Assembly (NCBI RefSeq): GCF_026914185.1
Contig: NC_070561.1
Location: 2,046,001 to 2,110,000 of the forward strand
Source of the DNA: Puccinia triticina
Lineage: Eukaryota; Basidiomycota; Pucciniomycetes; Pucciniales; Pucciniaceae
Length of the DNA stretch: 64,000 nucleotides
Direction: 5' to 3'
Below, piece by piece: positions 1 through 11,514 of the stretch (position 1 is its first letter; every line of letters begins with the position of its first letter). The notes beneath the pieces were generated by a model that saw only the letters and a program-made list of their open reading frames with translations, made no database searches and had not been told where the DNA came from. The translations under genes were made by a program, and so were the position numbers.

Positions 1-556
1 GTAGGCGGCTCTGGCTGTAGTTGTTGTTGTGACTTGTCTGGTCTTGCCTCCTGGGCACCACTAGTACGATGATCTTCATGTCGAGTGATCGCACTATCGA
101 CTGGGAATGTGTTATATGTTCACCAACCTCTCTAGAGCATTGATCATGGTGAATGGTTGATGATCTGAGGGAAAACATTTGCCTGCTTATTTTTCTTGAT
201 CGTGTTCCGACATCGGGTTCGGATTCTGATGAAGGTGGATATGCTTGGTTTCACTTATCCAGTTTGGCTTGAAAGGGTCAAATGTTCAGCTGATTGTCCG
301 TCGCTTTTCCTTTTTGCCAGCAGTTCTTCCGATCGACGTGGTTGGCGGCTGGCGACTCGGACTTTTCTGGGTTGATTGAAGGCTCGAGGCCGGGAAGACG
401 CGTTGGGCCAGGCTGATTTGGAAATTGGACCCAGCCGTGCTGGGCGACCCGACATGACATTCCGGGACTTCGTGCGGCGCGCCCCCCGGCAGGTGAAGGA
501 CTTGTGATAAGTTCGGGGAGATCGCTGGACAGCCGGATGCTCTAAAATCCAATGAA
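1..556. other. No gene recognised
   Basis: Upstream flank of the VMA12-like gene. Short ORFs on the minus strand here have no recognisable family features and look like chance readings. The gene's promoter is presumably within this stretch, but no clear TATA box was identified. Confidence 0.4.
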
Positions 557-1476
557 ATGGTCAAATTTCTACTAACCGATTCACTGGTCCAGCGAGTATC
601 CAGGACCTTCAACTTACTCGACCAAGCGTCAATTGATTCCATTCCATCGAAGACAAGGCTTGTATTCGAGAAACTATCGCTCAGGTCAACTAGAGAAACA
701 GACGATGGATCGGAAGAGCTAGAATTGATCGAGGGGCATCGTTGGATCGATCACTCTTCACTCTGTGAACTCTCTGCTGCTGCCCAACACCATTCCAATA
801 GTTCAAAAACAGCCGAAACTTGTCCAGGTGCGAATTCTTTATCGGTTGATCTATTCCTATCCGTGATCCTCCTCTTGGGCCTCTCAAAGTCGGACCGAAC
901 AGACTGAGCTGGTTTTTGACATCCTCCAATTGAACCTCCACCGCAACTGGCATGTCAATCAACTTCAGAACAAAACACCTTATTCGCTATACTCAAAACC
1001 TCACAACTTTACTTCAAACGTAAACCTATTCGAGAAAAAGTAACACCAAATTTTTTCATACCATTAACTGAAGTACCACATATTGACTTTGAATCTATCT
1101 GACCCTTGGTTGATATCATTCCATCCAGTCGAAAGAACTGAAAGCCATCTTAGAAAACATTCAATCGGAGAAAGACAGGCAGACATACGAAGAGATGATT
1201 TCAGTGAAACCAATTGATAGAAAACATAGTTTGAACTTGCTAGAAACTCTGCGATCACCCAAATCTGAATCAGAGAAACAAGAATGGAAACAAATCAAAA
1301 AATCGATCACTTTGATCGTTAATATCTTATTTTCGGTGGTTGGGACGATCATCTCCGTCTTTTGGCTATTGAACAATTCATATCAATATCCCTTCGATTT
1401 TTCTGTCTTGGTTTCTTTTGCTCTTGGGCTTCTCGTCTTTTTTGTTGAGCTGATTTTATATTGGAATTTCTTGTAA
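557..1476 (+). CDS. VMA12: VMA12/TMEM199-like V-ATPase assembly factor (multi-exon)
   Basis: Vma12 (Vph2/TMEM199) is an ER membrane protein that helps assemble the V0 sector of the vacuolar H+-ATPase. The last exon (1129-1476) carries the diagnostic part: a charged helix beginning SKELKAILENIQSEKDRQTY, then two hydrophobic segments (about residues LIVNILFSVVGTIISVFWLL and VLVSFALGLLVFFVELILYW) and a very short tail, which is the usual order in this family. A small exon at 969-1019 (encoding NKTPYSLYSKP and following) lies between a CAG acceptor and a GTAAAC donor and joins exon 3 in frame. Exon 1 starts at ATG 557; its donor is uncertain, and a GTTGAT site after 844 keeps phase 0 and gives about 228 aa, near the family's usual length. 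The overlapping ATG at 552 ends after a few codons. The gene is tail-to-tail with GID5. The family call rests on topology and the helix motif, not on a search. Confidence 0.62.
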
Positions 1477-3170
1477 CATTTTTATATAGTCTAAACTCCA
1501 CAAATATGATTTCATCAGATAGTCAAGCTGACAAGGTTATCTTTCGGGGAAATTTTCGGTCCGCAACAACCAATAGTATCGCCAACACGTGCCTCAAGTC
1601 GCCATTTGCCTCCGGACCAAGTCACGATGAAAGACTTGTTGAGAATGCAAGGAGTTGAGGCAGAAAGATGTTAGAGAAACGCGATTCGAGCCGCTGACTC
1701 AACGGATGAGTTGCCCGAATTCTCGGTAAAATCGTCGAGGGACTGACATTGCAAAGGAAGTTAATTGTTAGTCGAAGAGCCATTTGGCTTGAAAGTTTCT
1801 ATGAGATAACTTGCTCCATGCACGCACAGAATCGTCTCCGTGAGCGAGTTCCTTCTCGACCTCCAGCGTCAAGTTCGGAGCGTCTTGTTCGAGTTGTCGG
1901 CCCTTGAATTCCAGCCTGGGGAAGCGTTATGCCCTTGGACATGGTTTCTGCCTGCGGCTCAGCCACAAGAGTTGTTCTTCCGGCTCCAGCGTGAAGTGGC
2001 AGGGGAGCTTACGATATGAAAGAGGAGGATACAGTCGATTGAAGATCTCGGCAGTTGTGATGGTGGTTCGAAAGTAGATGGATGGCCTTGGTCGTGGTGA
2101 TTTCTACCAAACGGCTTTTGTATCAAGTGACAAAAGCCGTATGTGGAAGCCTCCCAAAAGCGGCAAGCTCCCTATTCCGGCGATGCATCACTTTGCCACG
2201 TTGTACTTTGTTTCATATTACCAGATTGTAGAGCGCTCAGTTTTTGCTACTGCTACCTGAGTAACTTTTGACTGACGCGTGCATAAGGACTTCGGAATTC
2301 TGAACTGGATGAGGTGTTTTAGGGTGCTCTCCTGGTCGTGTTCTCGCTGGCCGGCGGCGTGCTCGAGGATGCCGATTGCCCACTGCGACGCGCCTCTGGG
2401 CATCGGACCGGAGGCAGACGGATCCGGAAAACTGCTGATTTGTCTCTTGCCTTTCGCGCCCGAACATATTCAAGACTGATCCAGACTAACTCGGAGATTT
2501 GCTCAATGGTCATCTCACACAAAAGGACTCGGCGACGTAAACTCGTAAACATACTCCCCAAGTGGTCTTATACGGGGTACACGCGTCGTTTCGGAAGATT
2601 TCCGCCAGGATGTAATGTCACAAAGATTGTGAGCTGGAGTGTTTATTTTTTTAAACACCATTCACAAACAGAATGGAGGAAGAAATTTAACACAGAAGAA
2701 AGTGAGCTCCCGGCGGACAAGCCAGCGTTGGGGAGTGTCGTTGCGCATTTGTCCGCCGACCGCCGACCGCAATAGCACCCTACAACCTCTGGCAGGCCTC
2801 CTCTTCATAAATCGTACACCACCCATGATTTGGCCAGGGGACGAGTGGCAGAAGGTGTATGGTAGGCTGGTTGCAGAAGAGAGGCTGACGGCCAGCTAGC
2901 ATAAGATCGAACAACGGAAGCGTCTGGTGCGTCCAGCATCAACCAACACGTACTCAACGGCATACATGTACAATACAAACCTTACATAGATGCAACCAAC
3001 AAACAGAAAATAAATGCGAACATAAATAGACAGGAGGGCAACGAGGATAACAAGCCGACTAAGCGTTGATTGTGAACGTCGGCGTGACTAGACCCGAGAG
3101 TTCTTTATGGTTCAGGTAGAAAGAAGGCAGAGGGCGGGAGGAGAGAGAGAGTATGTATGTGTGTAGGGAG
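1477..3170. other. Intergenic, no intact gene seen
   Basis: This stretch lies between the 3' ends of the VMA12-like gene and GID5. It holds a possible coding relic on the minus strand (listed separately) and otherwise only short ORFs that I cannot support. The part just left of 3171 should contain the GID5 3' UTR. Confidence 0.4.
1768..2100 (-). pseudogene. Possible broken ORF, family not recognised
   Basis: Read on the minus strand from 2100, one frame gives 57 sense codons containing LYPPLSYRKLPCHFTLEPEE, then a TAA (1927-1929), then 53 more sense codons in the same frame (RFPRLEFKGRQLEQDAPNLT and on) ending at TAA 1768. The composition on both sides of the stop is protein-like and continuous, which suggests a once-coding exon or an exon pair with a short intron around the stop. 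A GTAAGC in the first half could be a donor. I do not recognise the protein, and chance openness cannot be excluded. Confidence 0.25.
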
Positions 3171-6100
3171 TTAACAGTGCAGCTTATCCTTGGTGCGCAT
3201 GATCTGGACGAGCGCACACTCGGCGCGGTCCTTGACCTGAAACTTCTTCGCCGCCGAGTCCTGGTGGCGCTGATAGGAGGCCTGGCCGTACTGCGCCCCG
3301 TCCGCCGCGGCCTCCTGATCACCCTTCTTGCTACCGCTGTTGTTATAGCTCTTGCTATGATGGTCGTCAGAACTCTTGAAGTCTCGCAGGATCTCGTGCA
3401 GCTTCTCCGGGATCCCGAGCTCTTCTATGATCCCGATCGTGTCCATGATCACTACATCAACAAAACATGAATTCACTTCCTGAAACTGGGGGACGAAGGG
3501 CGGCAGTTGATCCACTTACCTTTGGGTTTGGTGTCCTCGTCGAAATAAGTTAAGTTGATTATACACCAGATAGCAGCGCTTTGGACATCAGGATTGGGAT
3601 GCGACTATGACACAGACGTGAGCGAAAGGGAAATCAGTTGGAGGACTATGAAGACTGAGCACCAAGGAGCAATGAGGAGGTAGCCTACCAAAGCTTCAAG
3701 AACGGCTTTCATGACCAGAGGCCTCTCCAAGATGAAGGTCTTGTGGGTGAGATTGCCGGTGGCGATGTTAGAGAAGGTGTAGATAGTCTGGATGAGGATC
3801 TGTTCCTTGGAGGAATCGTTGATCACACTGATTTGTCGGCTTTGCATAGGAGGAGCACCGGTATCAGTGGTGCTGGTGTTCATGGGCCCCGATGTCGAAG
3901 ACGACCAAGTTAGCTTTTCCTCGAGTACTTCGGTCAGCGGAGGGTGCGTATTTTCTATGTTGGTGTTCGTTAATTGCTTGAAAATGATCTCGATATCCGA
4001 GATTTCCCCGCAGGCCAGATTGCGTAAAAACGAAATCATATTTTCTTGGATCGACAGATTCTTATCATTCAAGCACCTATGTATTAAAAGGGTTTAGTTA
4101 GCCACCACGCCATCGACAACGAGACTCAAGAAAACGCTCAACTTGAAAATCTCATCCCATCCCAGGCACATTATCACTCTCAGCTTTAGTTGGTAGCTTG
4201 AAGAGAAAATTATGTTCTTCAAACCCCACAAAGCGGCTTCTCTCAACGATTTGTACTTGGATGACTTTAATAACTTGATGAATTTCTCGATCCCATTTCG
4301 GTTCAAGACTTCCTACTTGCCAACCAAAGACAAAAAATAAGTAAATTCAGTGTGATTTCGTTTGTCGGCCTTCACGATCGACTGTAGGCAAGGACGGTAG
4401 AAAGGGTGAGTTTTCGAGATGAGACAGACGTTTTTCATGGGCGAAAATTCGAGGACGAGGTTACAGAGCGCGCCCATGGCGATGATTTTCAGCTGAATCT
4501 CCACTGCGTCTTCATCCAGATCGTCGTCGTCATCATCTTCGAGGAGGGCGTCGAGGGCCGAATGATCCCTGCGGGTTTCGAGTCCGAAAGCCAGATCGAA
4601 GAGACGCGAGCCCGCGCCTTCGTCGGTAAGGTTGGTCCGCACTATACTCATTGCTCGTGATAACGCGCGGCAACATTGGCATGATGCCGATCGGACTAGG
4701 ATTGATGGGTCCGATAGCGACTGCACAATGCCTGGTAACAGATTCGTCGCGATCACCTGCTTCCTTGGGGCATCCAAGGTAGACATTAATGAGGCCAGCG
4801 CAAGATACGCACTCTATAAAAAAAGTCCATGTTATGTTCAAGTTAGATTTTCTTCTACAAAACCTCAACGGCTTATGCACTGCAAGAGAAAAAAGACTCA
4901 ACCTCTCTTAGCATCGCACTTTGAGTGACAAATGCAGGTGTGGGGTATGGGAGAGGATCGATGGAAGCTTTGTCGATCAATTTTTTCAAGACAGGGATCG
5001 CATTAGCTTCATAGGCTTCGTAATGTAAGCTTTCTGAGATAGTCAGAGTATGAGCTGGATGGTTGAGAGTAAGAGACAAGATAAATTAATTGCCATTTTT
5101 TTTCGTTGCTCAAAGGGTACATAGTTGGATTGCTGACCAAGGGCATAGGCAGCTTCAGACCTGACGTCAATCGAGTGCGAGGCGTTGTCGATCAGTTCGA
5201 TCGTATGGTGGATTTGCAAGAGCAGGATCCTCAGCCGAATGTCAGGAAAGTGCTTCACCAAACTAACGATACTGGAAAAAGGAAGATAGAAAAGCATCAG
5301 TTCTTTCACGAAGAGTAGCCCCAGTACATTCTCCGGAATGTGTAACCGGGGAAAGACCTGGTGGCTAACCTAGTAGCCAGAGCGGAACGCAGGATCGGAC
5401 TGCCTCTTTCGGATCTACAGGTTAGAATCCAACCCACACCACACTCCTGCAAGTGTGACAGAGCGGGGCTGTCGGGGTGCGTATAAGCCGACAGAGCTGA
5501 TGAGGTGGCCGATTGAGTCCAGACGAGCTGGTCGAGATACTCGAGGAGCTCATAATCTTGCGAGTAATGTGGAGGTTCATGGATCGAGAGGAGGGCGCCG
5601 ATAGTCCGGATGGCAAATTCGGTTGCCAGATCGTGGTGAGAGTATAACCAGGCCTTCAAGCAGTTCGACAGCGCTCGCAAGCAGCTGTCTTCGTGTCCTT
5701 GGGGGTCTTCTGCTTGGATGAGCTTCCTGACCAGCCAGATCTGCCGGCGGGTATCCTTGCACAGCAGCCAGATCAGCTGGAAACAGGGCACGACCAGCGC
5801 GGCGAGCGAGACCGAGGACAGGGTGATGGGCGAGCCGTCGGGCAGAGAACGCTGACTGATCGTCAACACAAACGGGATTAGGATGTTCCCGTGGGCGATG
5901 TAATTCGACAAGAGTGTCTTGGCGTCTTCGCACGCTTCTTTCAGCTTGTTTGGCTTGGATGTCGGCCAGAAATCAAACGTGGCAGGCTCGTCCACTTGGA
6001 TAGTCGACGATTTGAGATGCGCGTTGCCCTCGGAACCCGTAGGAGCTTTAGCTTTGCCCTTCAAGTCGATTTTTGCTGGCTTATTTCCATCTTGGTGATC

Positions 6101-6869
6101 AAAAGGGTTCTGGCGGACGGATGCGGGATATGATCGTCGATCCCGGGGCAGATGGACCCGTTCTGGCGATTTGGTCATGAAACCCCATTTCCTGGGACTG
6201 GATACGTCCTGAATGATGCTGTAGAGTGAGGATAGAGTACGCAGTAAGGTCTGAAGGAGATGCTGTTCGCCCAGTCTCGGCGGGCCTTGCGAGGAGAGGA
6301 GCGAGTGGATTGGTATCTGTGTCAACAGACGGGTGATCGAACCGATGATTACTGATGGTAGTCCAGCCTGGAGCAAGACGAGAACTGCCTGATCTTCCGC
6401 TGTTGAAATCGAACAACCATCAGTCAGCTTCCTGGCTTTTCGCACTAGTTTTTTTTCAGCGACTCGCGGATTGATAAAAGCCCGACGATTGCAGCAGCCT
6501 CAACTTTCAGCTTGATGATACTCGAATCCAGACAGTCCCATTCCAAAACTGAGGCCAACCTAAGGAGATAATAAAACAAATGACGTCAGACCAGTCACTT
6601 TATCTAGAAAGATATCAGGAGCAGGGATGTACTGACAGGTTCAATTCTCTGGAGATCGCTGGGTCTGTTGTGGTGAATGATTTGCGTGCCTTGCTTCCGA
6701 CGAGATAGTTCCTGATAGATCTGAGCCGGTCGAGCAGCAATCGGGTGTCATCTTCGTTCGGGCTGGTGGGCTTGAATCTCTCGAACTCGTGGCGGAGTGC
6801 TGTCCAGAGTTGCGAGTATGAGTCTTGCAGTTGTTCTGAGAGTGAGAGTGAGTACGGGGTGAGTGTCAT
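3171..6869 (-). CDS. GID5: GID complex subunit GID5/Vid28 (ARMC8 orthologue), armadillo-repeat protein
   Basis: ARMC8/Vid28/Gid5 is an armadillo-repeat scaffold of the GID/CTLH E3 ubiquitin ligase, which in yeast marks gluconeogenic enzymes for degradation. The start is the ATG at 6869 (MTLTPYSLSLSEQLQ...); the frame extends upstream only through a GTG. Exons then alternate with short introns down to the stop at 3171. Recognisable blocks are LLLDRLRSIRNYLVGSKARK in exon 1, a long exon around 5306-6400, a block with QIKIIAMGALCNLVLEFSP-type arm helices and an acidic DDDDDDLDED insert (about 4450-4600), an exon ending SAAIWCIINLTYFDED before a GTAAGT donor near 3528, and a last exon with IIEELGIPEKLHEILRDFKS. 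The order and the IWCIINLTY/ELGIPEKL motifs match the family's C-terminal arm repeats. The C-terminal tail after LRDFKSSDD carries an added low-complexity stretch. Not every splice site was resolved. Confidence 0.82.
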
Positions 6870-7009
6870 TGCTTCTGGTTGTTTCTTCTTGACCCTTTCC
6901 TTCACATTTCCATCAGTGATGATGGTCTATATGTGTAAACTGTCACAGATCCAACCTAGTGACATTCACGTCATCAACCTGACAACACATCTTCCAATCC
7001 TAAATCACT
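6870..7009. promoter_or_regulatory. GID5 upstream region
   Basis: About 140 bp separates the GID5 start codon from the nearest MITE. Any core promoter must lie here or inside the repeat. No TATA box is obvious. Confidence 0.25.
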
Positions 7010-7252
7010 GGGGTTCACGTTAGCCTGATTTCAAAATCAGTCTAAAAACCTTGCTAAAAATTGGTGGCTGCTCATGCAGGTCTATGCAAGGATATTCTAG
7101 AAAATAAATAGAGTTCTCAGCAAGACCTCCCCTGTAAAGGCCTTCCTGAAGGGAATGCTTATGCAGTATTTTTTTTAAGTTTATGCAGGAAGCGTGCATG
7201 AGATTTGAAACCATCTGTGATGAGCAGTCAAAATCAGGCTAACATGAACCCC
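7010..7252. repeat. MITE with GGGGTTCAYGTTAGCCTGAT terminal inverted repeats
   Basis: The left end GGGGTTCACGTTAGCCTGAT and the reverse complement of the right end (GGGGTTCATGTTAGCCTGAT) differ at a single base over 20 positions. The 243-bp interior is AT-rich and has no credible ORF. A clean target duplication could not be assigned. It lies about 140 bp upstream of the GID5 start codon. Confidence 0.72.
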
Positions 7253-7551
7253 CTTAATCTATACATCAACAAGCAAAAAACCTCCATAGTATGATTGATA
7301 TGCAAGTCAATCCTGAGAAAAACATCCCACTTCAGCATCTCCAAAAAAAACAAAACCACAAGAATGTTGATATCCACTTGTTATTAGTATGTATCAAAAG
7401 GTTTTGCTGTGCCTTAAGTGGGATGTATCCACAGGGAGGCATCATTGTGGGCACCAAAGAAGACCCCACTTTTTCATCTTATTATGGAGTGTGCCAAACT
7501 TAAAGCACACCAACGGCAAAGCACATTTGATATGATGTTATATCACACATT

Positions 7552-7720
7552 GGAGGACTTCCTGTTGATCTGAAAAGTCAGATCTGAGCCACCAGATATC
7601 AAATTTTGCAGGGAAATCTGGGTCCCCAAAGATCCCCGAAGTGATCCAGAGTTCCAGATTCCAGATTTCCCTGCGAAATCTGAAATTCCAGATCTGTTCA
7701 AAAGTGACGGGAAGTCCTCC
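7552..7720. repeat. Short MITE with GGAGGACTTCC terminal inverted repeats
   Basis: GGAGGACTTCC opens the 169-bp unit and GGAAGTCCTCC closes it. Inside, further inverted blocks (CAGATCTG-like and GCAGGGAAATCTGG/GATTTCCCTGCG) show that the similarity of the two halves extends inward. ATT flanks both sides and may be a 3-bp target duplication. A lone GGAAGTCCTCC end is seen again near 11248-11258. Confidence 0.6.
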
Positions 7721-8934
7721 ATTTATTGGTATCACATTGTTGGGACAATGCACCAGATTGCCCATCTGCTGTATCACATTTCAAAACCAATGCATGGCAT
7801 TGGCATCACATTGCTTGATCAATACAGTGGACAAGAAAACCTCACATTGCCAACACTGGGCTATTATTTTACCCTGCATTGTGGTGGGAGAATCTGGTGT
7901 GGGGTGCCAAAATTGTCCAACAGAGTTTCAGGGTGCGCGGTGCTGCGGGGCACAAGGGCTCCTTGGGCAGCTGGGGTGGCAGAGGCGGAGCCCATATGCT
8001 AGGCACAGAGCATGCAGATGAAGGTGGCGGAGAAGAGTGGACTTTCTCAGTCCAGACAGTCCAGTGCAGACTATCTAGAGCGGTGCGGTGATTGAGGGAA
8101 TCTGTGGCAGCTGAAGCAGGCAGAGGCAGAGGGTGGGATCCCAACACCAGAGGCTACAAAGGGGTGTGGATGATGGATGATTGGAGGTCTGGCGGCTGTC
8201 TACAACAAGGGGTGGAGGTGCAGATGACAATGTGGGAGCGGAGGCAGGTGGTGTGTGTAGGATGGGATGAGGTGTTCTATTTGATATTTCTGTTTATATA
8301 GGTGTTATGACATGAGGCAGAGTTTTCTCTTGGTTTATTATCTACAGTGGAGCGGTGGAGATTTGTCTATATACGGGGAGATGTTCCTTCTTATGGAGGG
8401 AGATTCTTACAGCTTATTGCCCATTTTCTGGTGGATTAAGATTGTGGAGGTTCTTGCTCATGGTTTTCTTGCAGCTATCTTTCTCTTATGACTATTTCTT
8501 GCGGTGTTTGCGGTGTTTTGCAGTGTTTTATGGTGGTTTACTTTACTTTTGAAATGTATTAATATTATCATTATGGCTCTACGGTCTTGTTTATCTTCTG
8601 TGGAGTTTATTACGTGCTTAGACTACACCCAGTTCGGATTTCTCTTGACTACTTGGGATTATCTTGCGTATAAGAGGGTCCGCTCCAGTCATCTCATACT
8701 GGATCACACCTTTCTTCTTCCACAACATTATCCACATTATCTCAGTGGTTTCAGTTTCCACCTGGATACATTACTGTTATTGGTAATTTCTGATTTCTTG
8801 CCGCACCTGTACCATAATTTTATAGTTTTTACCAGAAACGGATAACATAGTGATAATTTGACAGGATAGTGCTTTATTGGTTTCAAAGCAAATGCTGTAT
8901 GGTGCTACGCCCCTAGATAAATTGCTTGTACAGC
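7721..8934. other. No gene recognised
   Basis: Mixed-composition DNA with only short ORFs on both strands, none with recognisable motifs. It is probably decayed repeat sequence. Confidence 0.35.
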
Positions 8935-9237
8935 CAAGGATGCAACTACTACACTAAATTACATTAGCAGCGCTAATTCTGTAGCGTATTAGTTGGCCGC
9001 TAATGATTTTAGCCATTAACTTTAGCTGTAATATACTGCCACTAAATCAAGCTAACACTGAATGACAGCTAATTAGCTACCCATTACAGCTAAATTAGCT
9101 GTAATTTGCAGCTAAATTTACACTATCTTCAGATATTTGTTAGCTTGTATGCTACAACATAGCATAGAGTAGTGGCCCCAAAAAACTGCTAAGTTAGCAC
9201 TAATTACACTAAATGTAATTTAATAGTTGCATCATTG
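8935..9237. repeat. hAT-like MITE (CAANG termini) with 7-bp target duplication
   Basis: The left end reads CAAGGATGCAACTACTACAC; the reverse complement of the right end reads CAATGATGCAACTATTAAAT. The element is flanked by perfect direct repeats GTACAGC at 8928-8934 and 9238-9244. The 303-bp interior is non-coding and full of TTAGC/GCTAA words. CAANG fits the YARNG terminus consensus of hAT transposons, but those normally make 8-bp duplications. Confidence 0.78.
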
Positions 9238-9244
9238 GTACAGC

Positions 9245-9429
9245 ACTCCACCCCTGGATACTGTGTTATCCCATTATCCAGGGGTTAAACAGCCCTAACC
9301 CTACAATAATTTTCTCAAATCCTAGCCCACACAGTCGGTAATTGTATTGGTTCAGGTGCAACCGGTTGCATTCAAAAAATTCTCAGCCACATCCTTAATC
9401 ACACTTGCAGTTAGAAGTAAAATCAAATC
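9245..9429. other. Non-coding spacer
   Basis: Short AT-rich spacer between the MITE and the truncated hAT gene; nothing recognised. Confidence 0.3.
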
Positions 9430-10250
9430 ATGGAGCTACAATCCCACTCAACAGGGCCCCAGAGTGCAGAGAAGTCAACTGAGGCCGCAATTGATGGATA
9501 TGTAACTGATCAATCCACAGCTCAACTGTGCCATTGAAGGCGCTCTTCTTCTATAGTGGCTGTACCAAAGATGGTGAAACCATCACCTGACTCTTGGGTA
9601 AAGATCAATTGTCCAGCAGAACAGTCATCCAATGTAGATTCCATACAATCAAAAACCACCAGCAAAAAGACAAAGAAGCCTGTTAAAAAGAAGCAGTGCA
9701 CCAAGAATCCTTCAAAAAGTGCTTTGACAAGCAATACAGTAGCAGCAACAGATTGAAAGCCAAAGAAAGTTAAAACAGCAAGTTCTAGCGCAGAGGTGTA
9801 TATATCCAATCATTCTATCCAATTTTCAACATAATGTGATTGATAATGACTTACTTTTCCCACCCTTATTTCCAGGTGAATGCCAATGGCAAGCAGTAAA
9901 GATTTGACCAGGAGTCCACCAATGAAGGGTCAAAAGAAAACAAAAAGAAAGATCAGGACCATTACGCTAATGTACTTGATTATTTTGAGGCACCTGTTTG
10001 GAGGGAAGGTGATTCAGCCGGTACTGCCTTGATGTACAAGTGCAAGTGGTTCCCAAACACCTGCCGTGCGCAAAAATCTTTGCAACAAAATCTGAAGACT
10101 CATTGGGATGGTTCAACCCAGGTGGACAAAAACCAGAAATGCTGCCTTGGTTGGGATAAAGCAAAGAAAGGAGGGATAAATTTACCACCAAAGGTTTCTG
10201 AAAGGGTAGGTTCTCCAAACAAGCATACCGGTCTCACAGTTTTAATCAAG
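9430..10250 (+). pseudogene. N-terminal fragment of a hAT transposase (BED zinc finger)
   Basis: A plausible start is ATG 9430 (MELQSHSTGPQSAEK...), followed by a Lys-rich stretch near 9640-9740 and, in another frame after probable introns, DHYANVLDYFEAPVWREGD, then YKCKWFPNTCRAQKS and LQQNLKTHWDGSTQ. The Cys-Cys...His pattern and the following GGINLPPKVSE match the BED-finger region of the hAT copy at 13-16 kb in this window. No catalytic or dimerisation part follows: the sequence passes into unrelated CATGGGC-rich repeats. I therefore read it as the 5' part of a decayed transposon. Exons were not fully resolved. Confidence 0.55.
10049..10250 (+). repeat. Left arm of a ~200-bp inverted repeat (hAT BED-finger sequence)
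   Basis: This arm, from the block before CACCTGCCGTGCGCAAAAAT to CACAGTTTTAATCAAG, is repeated in inverted orientation at 10712-10917. Both arms encode the same zinc-finger segment ending GGINLPPKV on opposite strands. The loop (10251-10711) is about 460 bp. Confidence 0.8.
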
Positions 10251-10711
10251 TCGGCCCATGGAGATCTTCATGGGCTACCAAGAGCCCATTAGCTATGTGG
10301 GGGCTCATGGTGGGCTTTCTGGGAATTCAAAGGCTCATGGGCTATTCAGTGGCCTGGGTTGATACTTCTAGACCACCAAAAGCCCATGTTGAGATTTTGG
10401 GCCCATCGAAAGCCCCAGAAGCTCCCAGGGCAAGGCAAAACTCCTTTAATACTGACCCAATGTGCTTTTGGGGCAGGCCCGTTTCAGGCCTTCTCAAGGC
10501 ATGCCAGGCCTGTGAAAAAAAACCATCCCAAAACATTGTCCAATTATTTTTCCTCAGTTTGGAACATTTTATTTTTTTGGCTCAGCATGCTCAGTTTGTT
10601 CCCCTGAGTGAAATTTTGATTTTATTTTTTTCATGTTGACTTTAATTTTTTTGGGCAAAATAATAAATGTTTTTGGTGTTAAGAGCTGGTTCAAGAACCA
10701 ATCTACAAAGG
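10251..10711. other. Loop of inverted repeat, CATGGGC-rich
   Basis: Contains repeated words such as CATGGGCT and GAGCCCA in both orientations near 10255-10400, then an AT-rich tail. No gene recognised. Confidence 0.35.
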
Positions 10712-10917
10712 CTGCTTGATGAAAACTGTGAGACCGGTATGCTTGTTTGGAGAAGCTACCCTTTCAGCAACCTTTGGTGGTAAATTTATCCCTCCTTTCT
10801 TTGCTTTATCCCAACCAAGGCAGCATTTCTGGTTTTTGTCCACCTGGGTTGAACCATCCCAATGAGTCTTCAGATTTTGTTGCAAAGATTTTTGCACACT
10901 GCAGGTGTTTGGGAATT
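10712..10917 (-). repeat. Right arm of the inverted repeat
   Basis: Reverse-complement partner of 10049-10250 with only scattered differences (for example CTGCAGGTG against CACCTGCCG). Open on the minus strand as the same BED-finger peptide. Confidence 0.8.
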
Positions 10918-11514
10918 GAGCATAAGTTACACATAAATTCATCATGAATTCAGCATACATTGAGGCTCAAGTTCCAGGATATATCTAACAGGGTTCTCAA
11001 CAAGTATTGTGCAATGGCACTTGCATGCAAGTGCCAAGCAAACTCCCCTGGTGTCAATTTCAAGATTTACATTGGCATTAGAGGTTTCTAAATGCCAACA
11101 GGGTACTTCCCATGGGCCATGTAGAATGCTTGATCTGGAGGAAAAGGCTGAGCCTTACTGGCTGGTGAAAATTGATTGAGATTGAGTTTTCACCAGCAAG
11201 CAAGGTTTAGCAGATCCCTCCAAATCAAGCCATTTAGGCAACAGGAAGTCCTCCACTCTCCCTTGAAAACCATCAAAACTGGGCTTGAGCCTGCGATTGC
11301 AACAAGGTTTAGAGCGTTTCCAGCACAACATCCTGATCACTCACATATAAAACCAATGAAAAGGGATGGACGTGGTTGACCGGAGCGATGGCAAGCACGC
11401 TCCTGGTCAATCCTAACCACAAGATTTAATTAAATAGAGGAATGGCGCTGGGCACAACATATTACACTCTCCAAGAGACTATTTTCAATTAAAAGGAAAA
11501 CTAGTGTAAGCATC
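10918..11514. other. No gene recognised; dispersed repeat piece
   Basis: Near 11010-11060 the words GGCACTTGCATGCAAGTGCC and CCTGGTGT resemble a block at 33190-33235, so this is probably a fragment of a dispersed element. The right part should hold the SEC22 3' UTR. Confidence 0.35.
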
